Assembly (NCBI GenBank): GCA_002840245.1
Contig: PHAA01000011.1
Location: 62,001-126,000, forward strand
Source: Firmicutes bacterium HGW-Firmicutes-15
GTDB taxonomy: Bacteria; Bacillota; Syntrophomonadia; Syntrophomonadales; Syntrophomonadaceae
Length of the DNA stretch: 64,000 bases
Direction: 5' to 3'
Positions 43,878 through 52,713 of this stretch are shown in pieces. Position 1 is the first letter of the stretch, and each line of letters begins with the position of its first letter. Made by a program: the position numbers and the translations under genes. The notes below the pieces were generated by a model, which did not search any database, had not been told where the DNA came from, and was given only the letters and a program-made list of their open reading frames with translations.

Positions 43878-45557
43878 ATGGATACATATAGGTCAACTAA
43901 TAAATACATAATGCTGGCGGTGGCTGTGATTTTTGTATATCTTTCGCCGCTGTATATAATGGGCCAAGATGCCCATGTTTTAATTCTTGACAATGTTGAT
44001 GGGGCGGTAGCTTCCCTTAAAGTCCTGGCGGAAAGCGGACAAATCTTCGGGAGCATGCACTCCACAGTTTCAGCAGTCATGAACGGTCTGCCTCGGAATA
44101 CATTTAGCACTGAATTTAACCTGCAGGTTTTCTTATACTGGGCACTTCCTGCTTTTACTGCCTATGTCCTTAATCTGACCCTGGTTCACCTGATAGCCTT
44201 TCTGGGGATGTTTCTTTTATTAAAGAGATACGTTCTTCCCGAAAAAAGGAATGAAGCGATGGCGGTGGGCATAGCGCTGGCTTTTGCCTTGCTTCCTTTC
44301 TGGCCTTTTGGAGGTTTGAGTGTAGCCGGGCAGCCGCTGGTATTATATGCCTTCATGAATATACGATCTAAAATGGATAATAAGATGGATTGGATTATTC
44401 TTGCCTTGGTTCCTTTTTACTCCAGCCTTGTTTTCAGTTTTGCTTTTTTCCTCTTTATGATGGGGCTGTGGTGGATATATGATGTTATATTTATGGGAAA
44501 GGTGAATACCCGCTTCCTGGTGGCGATATTTTTTATGGGGCTGGTATTTTTGCTGGTGGAATACCGTCTGATTTATAATACCTTTTTCGATTCCGGCTTT
44601 ATATCTATTCGCAGCGAGTTTCCTTTAAGCCGTATTCCGGGTAAACGGGCGGCCCTTAATTCCAGTATTGCTAATTTCTTTTACGGGCAGTATCATGCGG
44701 CCAGTTTGCAGAGCATGGTTATTATCCCTTCGGTGGCACTGGCTCTGCTGATTGCAGGAATAAAAAGAAGAATTCCCGGCATTTTGTTAGGTTTGCTGCT
44801 TATTACCGGGATTATCTCAATATGGTATGGCTTCTGGTTCTTTGACGGGTGGATTCCTATTAAACAGCAATTCGGCTTTCTGCGGGAGTTTAATTTCAGC
44901 CGCTTTCACTGGCTGCACCCTCTCCTATGGTATCTTATTTTTGCCCTGGCCCTAAAGATTATTGCCGGGAACAACAGGCTGGGAAAAGCCCTGGTCATGA
45001 TCCTGATAGTCGTGCAAATTGGTTTCCTGTTTAGTAACAACGATGAGATTGTGGAAAGAAAGGCGGGCAGACCCAGCTATAAAGCGTTTTATGCCGAGGA
45101 TTTGTTTCGGGACGTCAAGGAATACATAGGCCAGGATCAGAAGGATTACAGGGTAGTAAGCATCGGCATTCACCCCAGTATCAGCCAGTATAATGGGTTT
45201 TATACTCTGGACGGCTATTCCAGTAATTACCCCCTGGCCTATAAGCATGAGTTCAGGAAGATAATTGCAGAAGAACTGGATAAAAGCCCGTTTTATAGGG
45301 ACTATTTTGATGCTCTGGGAGGCTCCCGCTGCTATATCTTCGTTGAAAAGTTATTTTATAACAGCATGATGGAAAAGGATGCGGGTATTAAAATTGAGAA
45401 ACTGGATTTGGATACAGGACAACTAAAAAAAATGGGTGGAAAGTATGTATTTTCCGCCCTGGAAATTCTTGATAGTAATGATAATAAATTAAAATTGCTT
45501 AAGGTTTTTGAAAATAATAATTCTGCATGGAAAATATATTTATATGAGGTTTTGTAG
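43878..45557 (+). CDS. Polytopic membrane protein, GT-C-like (DUF6044 type)
   Basis: A 559-residue protein with about 11-12 membrane helices and a C-terminal soluble tail of about 140 residues. The first outer loop carries QDAHVLILDNVDGAVASLKV with the acidic residues typical of GT-C glycosyltransferases, and the late soluble segment has YNGFYTLDGYSSNYPLAYKH. From memory it resembles the DUF6044/YfhO-like group. Following gtrB- and gtrA-like genes, it occupies the place of GtrC, the enzyme that moves the lipid-linked sugar onto a surface polymer; this is inference from order. The GIY-YIG element now separates it from the aminotransferase. Confidence 0.7.
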   Translation: MDTYRSTNKYIMLAVAVIFVYLSPLYIMGQDAHVLILDNVDGAVASLKVLAESGQIFGSMHSTVSAVMNGLPRNTFSTEFNLQVFLYWALPAFTAYVLNLTLVHLIAFLGMFLLLKRYVLPEKRNEAMAVGIALAFALLPFWPFGGLSVAGQPLVLYAFMNIRSKMDNKMDWIILALVPFYSSLVFSFAFFLFMMGLWWIYDVIFMGKVNTRFLVAIFFMGLVFLLVEYRLIYNTFFDSGFISIRSEFPLSRIPGKRAALNSSIANFFYGQYHAASLQSMVIIPSVALALLIAGIKRRIPGILLGLLLITGIISIWYGFWFFDGWIPIKQQFGFLREFNFSRFHWLHPLLWYLIFALALKIIAGNNRLGKALVMILIVVQIGFLFSNNDEIVERKAGRPSYKAFYAEDLFRDVKEYIGQDQKDYRVVSIGIHPSISQYNGFYTLDGYSSNYPLAYKHEFRKIIAEELDKSPFYRDYFDALGGSRCYIFVEKLFYNSMMEKDAGIKIEKLDLDTGQLKKMGGKYVFSALEILDSNDNKLKLLKVFENNNSAWKIYLYEVL

Positions 45558-45753
45558 AAATATAGGTACTAGCCGGGGTGTTTTCGGCTCTTGATGGTTT
45601 TCCTTTGTTGAGCCGGTTGATTCCAACTAAACCAGAAATAATTATATTTTAATCCAATATTTATGTTCTGATGATTCGTGAAAAATGCTATCATTATTTC
45701 AAAGGTGCTTTAATAGGCATTAATGTAATTGCTGAATAAGGGAGGTCTAAGCT

Positions 45754-47298
45754 ATGGATCTGAGTGGATGGAAAAGGGGAGTAGGCAGGCACATATATAA
45801 AGCCTTTGCACTGGTTATTACCCTGGCTTTGTTATGTACAGCTGTTGTGAAGCCAATACCCGTACAGGCTGCCGATGTTTATGCAATACCCGCAGGAGTA
45901 GGTAAAGACTTGCAGCCTGCACTCCAAAGTAAGATAACTAGCAGCATGGGGCTTATATTAAAGAGAGTAGAAACAGATATGACCGCTGCCATGGAACCGT
46001 TGATACCTCAGATGACATCCATGGTCAGCAGCAAAACCAGCCAGATGGGACCGAAGATAAACCAGGTAGGTATTGCTACCATAGAGCCTTCTCTTAAAGT
46101 TCATGTAGAAGAGCAGGCCCAGATTATTGCTGAGGAAGTTAACAGGATAATCATGAGTGCAATGGCTGGGGCTGGTCCTCGGAGTGATCCAACATCATTA
46201 ATCCGATCCAGTCTTTCGTCAGCTATTCCTCGTCTCAAGCAGGAGGCTCTGGTGAGGGCAGAACAAGAGCAGCTTAAGGATATGCAGGCGGTTAATCCTC
46301 AGATAGAAGCTATTGTCCAGGAAAACATGAATGTTCTAATTCCAGAGATACAAAATATTGTTCTTCCCAAGCTAAAGGAGCAAGTGCCAGCTACCCAGAA
46401 AGCAGTAGATGCTGAAATAGATGCAATGATTGCAGAATTACAGGCAAGTCTTCCGGATGACCAAAAAAAGTTAATGGTAGAGATGCGCCCGCAATTTGAA
46501 GCCAAGACTCGCCCTCATATTTCCGAGGAGCTTTTCGATGCCGTGGCGGCTAAATTAGACCAGAAAGTTATTAGCTCTGTCGAAGCTAGTACGAAGGAGA
46601 GTATAAAAGCTATCGTTACTCCTATGAACAAGTACTGTACTGATTTTGCAGCTAGCTATGCTAAGAGCTTATTGCCACCTCAAGTAGATGAAATGGGAAT
46701 TCGCGCTGAAATTGAAAAATTGATTGACGAGAGTGCATCCGAAAATGTTAATGTATTTGAGGAGCGTATAACAGCTAATAATGAGGTAATGTTCAAAAAG
46801 CAGGCAGATATAATAAACCAACAGATGCATACGTTTGTAAAGGATCAAACCATGGCACTATTGAACGGTGGCAGTGCTGCGACTACGGTCTTGCCAGTTA
46901 CCCCGGTACCCGTTGCGCCGGTTACTCCAGTTGTTCCCAACCTGGCCAATTCAGCTAATGTAACCTTAAACGGCAGGCAATTAAGTTTTGATGTACCCCC
47001 GGTAGTGGTTGAGGGCAGAACCTTGGTGCCGCTTGCTGTCATTTTCAACGCCCTGGGAGCTACAGTAAACTGGGATGCAAATACCCATGTTGTAACAGCC
47101 CAAAAAGGCAGTGTTGAAATTGCTTTACAAGCAGGTCAGAAGCAGGTGAGTAAAAACGGTCAGCCCATTATCCTGGATGTCCCGGCAATGATAGTCGATG
47201 GTCGTACCATGGTTCCGATAAGCTTTGTCAGTCAATCCTTCGGGGCAACCGTGAATTGGGATGGAAACACCAGAACGGTAAGCATTGAAGCTAAGTAA
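45754..47298 (+). CDS. Secreted helical protein with copper-amine-oxidase-like domain
   Basis: A 514-residue secreted protein. A signal peptide (1-39, ending VQAA) is followed by about 340 almost entirely helical residues with recurring heptad-like segments ending in LIPQ/LIPE/LLPP, then a Pro/Val linker (TPVPVAPVTPVVPN) and a C-terminal copper-amine-oxidase-like domain of about 115 residues with two VEGRTLVPLAVIFNALGATV-type units. GGGAGG precedes the ATG. The helical part matches no family I know and may form an extended stalk. The C-terminal domain resembles those in the amidase and S-layer-like proteins. Confidence 0.75.
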   Translation: MDLSGWKRGVGRHIYKAFALVITLALLCTAVVKPIPVQAADVYAIPAGVGKDLQPALQSKITSSMGLILKRVETDMTAAMEPLIPQMTSMVSSKTSQMGPKINQVGIATIEPSLKVHVEEQAQIIAEEVNRIIMSAMAGAGPRSDPTSLIRSSLSSAIPRLKQEALVRAEQEQLKDMQAVNPQIEAIVQENMNVLIPEIQNIVLPKLKEQVPATQKAVDAEIDAMIAELQASLPDDQKKLMVEMRPQFEAKTRPHISEELFDAVAAKLDQKVISSVEASTKESIKAIVTPMNKYCTDFAASYAKSLLPPQVDEMGIRAEIEKLIDESASENVNVFEERITANNEVMFKKQADIINQQMHTFVKDQTMALLNGGSAATTVLPVTPVPVAPVTPVVPNLANSANVTLNGRQLSFDVPPVVVEGRTLVPLAVIFNALGATVNWDANTHVVTAQKGSVEIALQAGQKQVSKNGQPIILDVPAMIVDGRTMVPISFVSQSFGATVNWDGNTRTVSIEAK

Positions 47299-47306
47299 AC
47301 CTATAT

Positions 47307-47390
47307 GGTGCCTGTCACCCCATTTATTCACTTATTTAGTTATCAAAGCACACTCCGTTAGGAATTTAGCAGAGAGTGCTTTTGCTTTTC
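47307..47390. repeat. GGTGCCTGTCACC repeat plus terminator, first copy
   Basis: GGTGCCTGTCACCCCA followed by a spacer and a hairpin (AAAGCACACTC with GAGAGTGCTTT, 47345-47382) and a T-rich tail. The same arrangement recurs at 48447-48526. The hairpin can terminate the 45754 gene. Confidence 0.8.
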
Positions 47391-47450
47391 GATAGCTTTC
47401 GATCCAGCATCTCGACCTGGATTTGGCGTTATAAAATGGCGTTATAAAGT
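47391..47450 (-). pseudogene. Degraded 3' end fragment of the SGNH-like gene
   Basis: Read on the reverse strand, bases about 47391-47450 encode QVEMLDRKL preceded by a stop-interrupted NAIL-RQI. This parallels the C-terminus TMLYDLKTQVETIDIGKL of the gene at 48530. With the adjacent terminator copy it shows that the 3' end of that gene was duplicated. Confidence 0.55.
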
Positions 47451-47559
47451 TATTAAATAGGTTAACACCTTCCCCGTGTAGCACTTGAAATACATATGGA
47501 TATGAAATATAATTGAAATTACCAAATAAATGGAATATGGATAAATGATGGGATAATTT

Positions 47560-48069
47560 ATGAAGAAAAATGAGATATTATTATACTTTGACATAATGAA
47601 TGAGAAGCTAAAAGAAAGAGATGTCTCTGCCTATGTGAATGTATATGGAGGAGCGGTCATGTGTCTGGTCTTTAATTCGCGTGACAATACTAAAGATATA
47701 GATGCCATTTTTGAGCCTGAGTCCGTTCTTAAAGAAATAGCAGTTGACATTGCCAATGAACATAAACTTAATAAGGATTGGTTTAATGACGAAATTAAGT
47801 TGTTCAGGCCCGAAACCACAAATAACAAGCTCTTTAAAAGCTGGAGTAACTTAAGAATATATGTGCCAGCTCCAGAGTACATGTTTGCACTGAAGTGTTA
47901 TTCAGCTCGTTTTGGAAAGTCAAAAGATCTTGAAGATATGATATATCTTGTTAAATATTTAGAAATACACAAGTTCTCACAGGCAGTTGGTGTTATAGAA
48001 AAGTTTTTTGATTTAAATCAGATAAGAGGCGAAGTCCGCGAATTTTTATTAGAGGAGTTAGGTAATTAA
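47560..48069 (+). CDS. Nucleotidyltransferase-like protein (DUF6036 type)
   Basis: A 169-residue protein of the minimal nucleotidyltransferase-like class: VYGGAVMCLVF then TKDIDAIFEP gives the GG and D-x-D acidic pattern of the nucleotidyltransferase fold, and YMFALKCYSARFGKSKDLEDMIYLVKYL matches the second half of DUF6036-type proteins. Relatives occur as toxin-antitoxin or defence components and modify RNA or proteins. It is three bases from the next gene, and the pair is flanked by a duplicated repeat/terminator, so it looks like an acquired cassette. Codon use is more AT-rich than its neighbours. Confidence 0.75.
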   Translation: MKKNEILLYFDIMNEKLKERDVSAYVNVYGGAVMCLVFNSRDNTKDIDAIFEPESVLKEIAVDIANEHKLNKDWFNDEIKLFRPETTNNKLFKSWSNLRIYVPAPEYMFALKCYSARFGKSKDLEDMIYLVKYLEIHKFSQAVGVIEKFFDLNQIRGEVREFLLEELGN

Positions 48070-48072
48070 GGT

Positions 48073-48441
48073 ATGCAGGTAAAAGAGATTTTTAATATTT
48101 ACATTGATACAGATATCGAACTGAATATTTCGAATTACCTGGATTATTTCTATTATGCAAGTCAGGATGAACGCCAGACCAGTATTAATGAGGAACCTCA
48201 CAATAATAAGGATATTTCTTGCGAGAACTATGCTTACGTAGCGGCTATGGTCGAGAAGCTTTGTACTGATTTTTCACTACAATATCCACAATGGATTTTT
48301 AAAGATAATTATTTTCTGAGCGATCCATGGTTCCCTGCTCGTATTAAAGGTAGGGCAAGGATTTACCTTATGCTTTATTCACCGATTGAGTTTTTGCGTC
48401 GCAATCTATACGTTTCTGAAAATGTGCTGGCAAGAGTTTAA
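48073..48441 (+). CDS. Partner of the nucleotidyltransferase, unknown
   Basis: A 122-residue soluble protein translated just after the nucleotidyltransferase. The C-terminal WFPARIKGRARIYLMLYSP followed by EFLRRNLYV is the most distinctive part; I recall similar SPxxFRRRNxFV endings in proteins paired with DUF6036 genes. There is no recognisable DNA-binding domain at the N-terminus. A cognate partner in a two-gene system is likely from the spacing; which of the two would be toxin is not clear. Confidence 0.65.
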   Translation: MQVKEIFNIYIDTDIELNISNYLDYFYYASQDERQTSINEEPHNNKDISCENYAYVAAMVEKLCTDFSLQYPQWIFKDNYFLSDPWFPARIKGRARIYLMLYSPIEFLRRNLYVSENVLARV

Positions 48442-48446
48442 GCTTA

Positions 48447-48526
48447 GGTGCCTGTCACCCCACTTATCAACTTATCAGTTAAAAAAGCACCCTATGTTAT
48501 GTGTAGCAAAGGGTGCTTTTGCTTTT
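48447..48526. repeat. GGTGCCTGTCACC repeat plus bidirectional terminator, second copy
   Basis: GGTGCCTGTCACCCCACTTA, then a hairpin (AAAGCACCCTA with a GGGTGCTTTT arm, 48483-48520) having T-runs on both strands. It serves the cassette and the convergent SGNH-like gene. It duplicates 47307-47390. Confidence 0.82.
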
Positions 48527-48529
48527 CTT

Positions 48530-49609
48530 CTATAGCTTTCCGATATCTATAGTCTCCACCTGGGTTTTTAGATCATATAGCATTGTTTCCATGTTCCAGG
48601 GTGTGACCAGGTATCTTTTGTCCTTGCGGGCTATGGAATCGATAATAATTTCGTTGAATTCCTGGGAATGATGGGAGTAGTCTTTGTATTTATCCAGTCG
48701 GGTATTTAGACTTTTATCGCCTTGGAAATCATAAATCCTAATATTTGTATAATTATTCAGTTGGGTGTAGATGTACCTTTTCATCTGCAGCTCGCTGTAA
48801 ATAAGCTGCGGATCTTCTTCGAAAATAGAGCGATGGCGCAGTATGGAATAGGGAGGATAGTAAATCACAAAGTTTACCTCGGGATTATCTTTTATCAGGG
48901 GCAGGATATTTTGATCAAAGCTGGCCTGCATGGCTGCAAATGAGCCATCCATTTTATCATAGATTTTCACGCCTGTTTTTTTCTTTGTCTGTTCATCCTG
49001 CCACATTTTCATCAGGCCATCCCGGCCAAATTTCGACGAGGAATTCCAGTTATTTAGGTAATCGAGGTCAGGATTGGCAATCGGAAGCTGTTGGTAGTTA
49101 TTTCTAAGGGCCATGGCGCTGCTTTTTAAGGTGGAAATTGAGAGTAAGTAGGGAAGGTCATTGTAGTCATTTTGATCATAAAGATAGTATGGAAAAGAAA
49201 CATCTTCATTCGTAACTCGATCGTTAAGGCCTTTTAATGATTCATAATCCAGACCCCAGAGGACGTTTTTAACCTTCCCTGTATTGAGGGCAAGCTGGAC
49301 GATTAGATTTTCCTCACGTGTGCTAGCACCCGACATGGACAGTTTTAAGGATTTAACCCCCAGCTTTTTGTTGACATATGCTGGAACGAAGTTCTCTGTC
49401 ATGGAACTGCCGATGATGATGGTGTCATAGCTATAATTTCTGACTAGTCCGGGGTTTTGATAACGCTGTTCTATGGAAAAAGCAGGTCGGTAAAGTGCTG
49501 CTTGCCTATAGAATTGCAATGGATCAACCAGGAAGTTGAGTCCTGCAACTAGGTAAAGCAGAATGAAGGTAATGGCCAGAGACTTAAATAAAAAATTTCT
49601 ATAAATCAT
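48530..49609 (-). CDS. SGNH-hydrolase-like membrane-anchored protein, MBOAT partner
   Basis: A 359-residue protein with one N-terminal membrane helix (FKSLAITFILLYLVAGLNFL) and an extracytoplasmic domain starting YDTIIIGSSMTENFVPAYV, where GSSM is a GDS-like nucleophile block; FVIYYPPYS and DYSHHSQEFNEI near the C-terminus fit the Asp/His block of SGNH enzymes of the AlgJ/AlgX/DltD kind. It lies immediately downstream of the MBOAT gene on the reverse strand. Together they should move acyl groups across the membrane onto an extracellular polysaccharide. Confidence 0.82.
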   Translation of the reverse strand: MIYRNFLFKSLAITFILLYLVAGLNFLVDPLQFYRQAALYRPAFSIEQRYQNPGLVRNYSYDTIIIGSSMTENFVPAYVNKKLGVKSLKLSMSGASTREENLIVQLALNTGKVKNVLWGLDYESLKGLNDRVTNEDVSFPYYLYDQNDYNDLPYLLSISTLKSSAMALRNNYQQLPIANPDLDYLNNWNSSSKFGRDGLMKMWQDEQTKKKTGVKIYDKMDGSFAAMQASFDQNILPLIKDNPEVNFVIYYPPYSILRHRSIFEEDPQLIYSELQMKRYIYTQLNNYTNIRIYDFQGDKSLNTRLDKYKDYSHHSQEFNEIIIDSIARKDKRYLVTPWNMETMLYDLKTQVETIDIGKL

Positions 49610-49612
49610 AAA

Positions 49613-51055
49613 TTAACCCTTTATCATATTCATATTTAGAATCGCGTAAGTAGCCAACAAGGAAATAAATAGGGCAGTCTTCCAATCTGGCTGAAATCTG
49701 TCTTTCATTTCCATGGAATTATTCATAAATACGGCAACAAGGAAAAACAGGACAAGCAGCACCGTGGCTTGATTAATATCCTGGAAGCGTACCGCCAAAG
49801 ACGCAAAATTTACTCCATATTCCGATAAGAATCCCAGCCGATTTGACAACGAAGCGGGGAGAATGATGCCACTAAGCCCAAACATGCCGGTCAAGACCTT
49901 AATGGCTGCACTCCACGTCTTGGCGCGGAAAAATATCCAGGCAATATTTACGAAGTTGAAGGTGATAAACCAAGCCAGCCAGGAATTAATCTGCAGGTTT
50001 AGCTTTTGCCATAGGCGTTGGATAACCAGTGCTGAGCCGTGCAGAAAACCCCAGAAGACAAAGGTCCAGCCTGCACCGTGCCATAATCCTCCCAGCAGGA
50101 AGGTTATCATGAGATTGCGGTAAATATTTAACTCTCCCATGCGGTTTCCACCCAGGGGGATATAAATATATTCGCGTAAAAACCGACTCAGAGTAATATG
50201 CCATCTGCGCCAGAAATCCTGGATGCTCAAGGCTTTATAGGGTGAGTTGAAGTTGATGGGCAGCTGAATATTGAACATCAAGGCCGCCCCGATAGCCATA
50301 TCAGTATAGCCGCTAAAATCAAAATAGAGTTGTAAGGTATAGGAAAGGGATGTTATCCAAGCTTCGATCAGGCTCAGGGTGGGAGCGGTATCAAAACCAT
50401 ATATAGCAGCTTTAGCCAGGGTATCGGCGATAACTGCCTTCTTAAATAAACCTATAAAGAATAGGAATACACCTAGAGCCAAATTTTTATAGTTGATAGT
50501 CGTATTTTCCCCGGATTCGAACTGGGGCATCATCTCTTTGTGGTGTAAAATAGGCCCAGCCAGCAAATACGGGAAAAAGGTGACAAATAGTGCATAATTC
50601 ACGAGATCATATTCCTTAGCGTCAGAACGATAGGCGTCTACCAGGTAAGCGATCTGGGTTAAAGTAAAAAAGCTGATGCCCAGGGGCAAAATGATGTGCA
50701 GCAGGGGCAGATGGCCAGAAAAGGCCAAGTTTATGTTGGCCATTAAAAAATCTGTATATTTAAAATATCCTAATAAAAGCAGGTTAAAAGCGATGCCGGT
50801 GGTTAGAATTGCTTTCGGACTGAGCCTTAAACGAGCGGGAGCTTTGACTAAAACCGTGCCCACGGCGTAGTTTACACCGATGGATGCTAAGATCAAGGGT
50901 AGGTAGGCTATGTTCCACCAGCTATAGAAAAAAAGGGAACAGAGTACCAGCCACAATTTAGCCCGGGTGCCGGAGGCAAATTTATTCAACATAAAGTAGA
51001 CGATGAGGCATACGGGCAGAAAGAAAAATATATATTCATAAGAATTGAATAACAA
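49613..51055 (-). CDS. MBOAT-family O-acyltransferase (AlgI/DltB-like)
   Basis: A 480-residue protein with about 11 membrane helices. MBOAT hallmarks are LPLGISFFTLTQIAYLVDAYR, YFDFSGYTDMAIGAALMF, INFNSPYKALSIQDFWRRWH with the first conserved His, and GGLWHGAGWTFVFWGFLHGS with the catalytic His. It takes a cytoplasmic acyl donor and passes the acyl group outward for transfer by the SGNH partner four bases downstream. TTG 51055 with AAGGAG upstream starts the gene. The acceptor glycan is unknown. Confidence 0.93.
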   Translation of the reverse strand: MLFNSYEYIFFFLPVCLIVYFMLNKFASGTRAKLWLVLCSLFFYSWWNIAYLPLILASIGVNYAVGTVLVKAPARLRLSPKAILTTGIAFNLLLLGYFKYTDFLMANINLAFSGHLPLLHIILPLGISFFTLTQIAYLVDAYRSDAKEYDLVNYALFVTFFPYLLAGPILHHKEMMPQFESGENTTINYKNLALGVFLFFIGLFKKAVIADTLAKAAIYGFDTAPTLSLIEAWITSLSYTLQLYFDFSGYTDMAIGAALMFNIQLPINFNSPYKALSIQDFWRRWHITLSRFLREYIYIPLGGNRMGELNIYRNLMITFLLGGLWHGAGWTFVFWGFLHGSALVIQRLWQKLNLQINSWLAWFITFNFVNIAWIFFRAKTWSAAIKVLTGMFGLSGIILPASLSNRLGFLSEYGVNFASLAVRFQDINQATVLLVLFFLVAVFMNNSMEMKDRFQPDWKTALFISLLATYAILNMNMIKG

Positions 51056-51313
51056 TGGACGTGGTCTCCTTGCCGTAAATTATACAAACAGAGAACTTAC
51101 GTTACGTACACTTTGCATCCCCTAAAGATATGCTTATTACAAAAATAAATAATTAGCAGGCAAAGGAGAGGGTCTTCGGTCTAGCTTTACCTCTTCAATG
51201 CTAATAGAAACTCGTCAATATTATACTGATAAATTAAAGAGCCGGCAAGTTGGAATGGATTGTCAAGGGCTAGCCATTTGACACCCTTGATAACCAATCC
51301 TACCACAAAATGG

Positions 51314-51343
51314 TTGACCCCCCAATTATTTAGAATGTATAAT
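51314..51343 (+). promoter_or_regulatory. Promoter of the MFP-RND-TetR operon
   Basis: TTGACC (51314-51319), an 18-base spacer and TATAAT (51338-51343). The operator palindrome at 51356 begins 12 bases after the -10, so it covers the transcription start. Confidence 0.75.
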
Positions 51344-51355
51344 AATAAAATAAAC

Positions 51356-51371
51356 TGACCGGCGGGTCGGC
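51356..51371. promoter_or_regulatory. Probable TetR-family operator
   Basis: TGACCGGCGGGTCGGC is a partial palindrome (GACC...GGTC) resembling known TetR-family operators of the TGACCG...CGGTCA kind. The near-identical site at 36219 lies inside the promoter of the TolC-like gene. The likely binder is the TetR protein at 55885. Confidence 0.7.
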
Positions 51372-51576
51372 GCGAAAATTATTTATTCTTGACACAAAAT
51401 TAACAGAATCTGTAGGGAAACAGGTGAAACTAAACAAACTGGGTGGTTATTTTCAAATTGCTATCCTGTTTAAATACAACGCCGAAATTGCATAGAGAAA
51501 GAGGGGGCAGCCCTGCTACAAGGCATCAAATATATCATTTCAGATCATAGATTTATTTTAAAAGGAGGATTTTCGG

Positions 51577-52713
51577 GTGAAAACAAGGTATCGGAATGTC
51601 ATGGTTATGCTAGTCATCATGTCGTTATTTATGGTTGTAAGTGGCTGTGGTAAAAAAACGCAAGAAGTGGTGCAAGATGTATTCAACGTTGAAACAGCAG
51701 TCGTAAAAACCATAGATATCACCAAATATTCAAGCTATTCCGGCAGAGTGAAAGGAAGTAATGAAGAAGCTGTACTGCCCAAGCTATCAAGCCGGGTTAC
51801 AGCGATTCATGTGACCGCAGGGCAAACGGTTCGAGAGGGGCAGGTTATTGTCAGTCTAGACCGGACTAGGCAGGATGCAGCTGTCCAACAGGCTGAGGCA
51901 GCGGTAGCTTCTGCTCGAGCTGGACAGGCTGGCAATGAAGTTCAGCGGCAGACAGCCTTGAGCAATTATAATCGCCAAAAAGAACTACATAATGCAGGGG
52001 CTGTTTCCGATCAGGCCCTGGAAACAGCCAAGGCTCAGTATGATGCCCTAAACACTGGTGCTACAGAGGCGGGCGTAGCTCAAGCGCAGGCCGCACTTAA
52101 CTTAGCCCAGCAGAATTTGGCAGATTGTGATATTAAAAGTCCGATGGACGGCATCGTTGGAAGAGTCGATGTTTCGGTCGGAGATACGACCAGTACTCAG
52201 AGCCCTGTTGCGGTAATTAATAATACTGCGGATCTGGAAGTGGAAGTCAAGGTCAGTGAATCTGATGTATCGTCGGTTCAAGCTGGGTCAACCGTCAAGG
52301 TGCTGATCAAAGCCATCAGCACAGAACCACTTACAGGTACTATCAAGAGTGTTGCCTCTGTTGCTGATTCGGTTAAGCGCACTTATCCGGTAAAGGTTTC
52401 CCTGCCCAATAATTCACAATCACAGGTGAAATCAGGTATGTTTGCTGAGGTTATGCTGGGTACGGAGCACCGAGCGGGTGTCATAGGTATTCCTATGGCC
52501 GCAGTTTTGCCTAAAAACGGTGAGAGTTCCGTGTATGTTGTAAACGAGGAAAATCGCGCTCAAGCAGTAATAGTTCAAACTGGCCTAAATGATGGAACCT
52601 ATACCGAAATAAGCAAAGGTCTTCAGGTAGGACAGAAAGTTGTTACCAAAGGCAATACACTCATTGATGAAACGAGCGTACTGAACTTTGCTGATGGGGG
52701 AACTGCGAAATGA
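51577..52713 (+). CDS. RND efflux periplasmic-adaptor (MFP) lipoprotein
   Basis: A 378-residue adaptor with a lipoprotein signal (VVSGC, cysteine about residue 25). Order of parts: beta-barrel/lipoyl halves (VTAIHVTAGQTVREGQVIVSLD and IKSPMDGIVGRVDVSVGDTT), a helical hairpin between them (AAVQQAEAAVASARAGQAG then ALNLAQQNLADC), and a C-terminal membrane-proximal domain. GTG start behind AAAGGAGGA. Its stop overlaps the RND gene by four bases. It should link the pump to a TolC-type partner such as the protein at 36293. Confidence 0.94.
   Translation: MKTRYRNVMVMLVIMSLFMVVSGCGKKTQEVVQDVFNVETAVVKTIDITKYSSYSGRVKGSNEEAVLPKLSSRVTAIHVTAGQTVREGQVIVSLDRTRQDAAVQQAEAAVASARAGQAGNEVQRQTALSNYNRQKELHNAGAVSDQALETAKAQYDALNTGATEAGVAQAQAALNLAQQNLADCDIKSPMDGIVGRVDVSVGDTTSTQSPVAVINNTADLEVEVKVSESDVSSVQAGSTVKVLIKAISTEPLTGTIKSVASVADSVKRTYPVKVSLPNNSQSQVKSGMFAEVMLGTEHRAGVIGIPMAAVLPKNGESSVYVVNEENRAQAVIVQTGLNDGTYTEISKGLQVGQKVVTKGNTLIDETSVLNFADGGTAK

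Larger units (their letters stand above)
51056..51576. other. 521-base divergent intergenic region before the RND operon
   Basis: No gene is supported. An imperfect hairpin (GGATTGTCAAGGG with CCCTTGATAACCAATCC, about 51256-51300) precedes the pump promoter and operator. A leader of more than 200 bases lies between the promoter and the MFP start. Confidence 0.6.
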
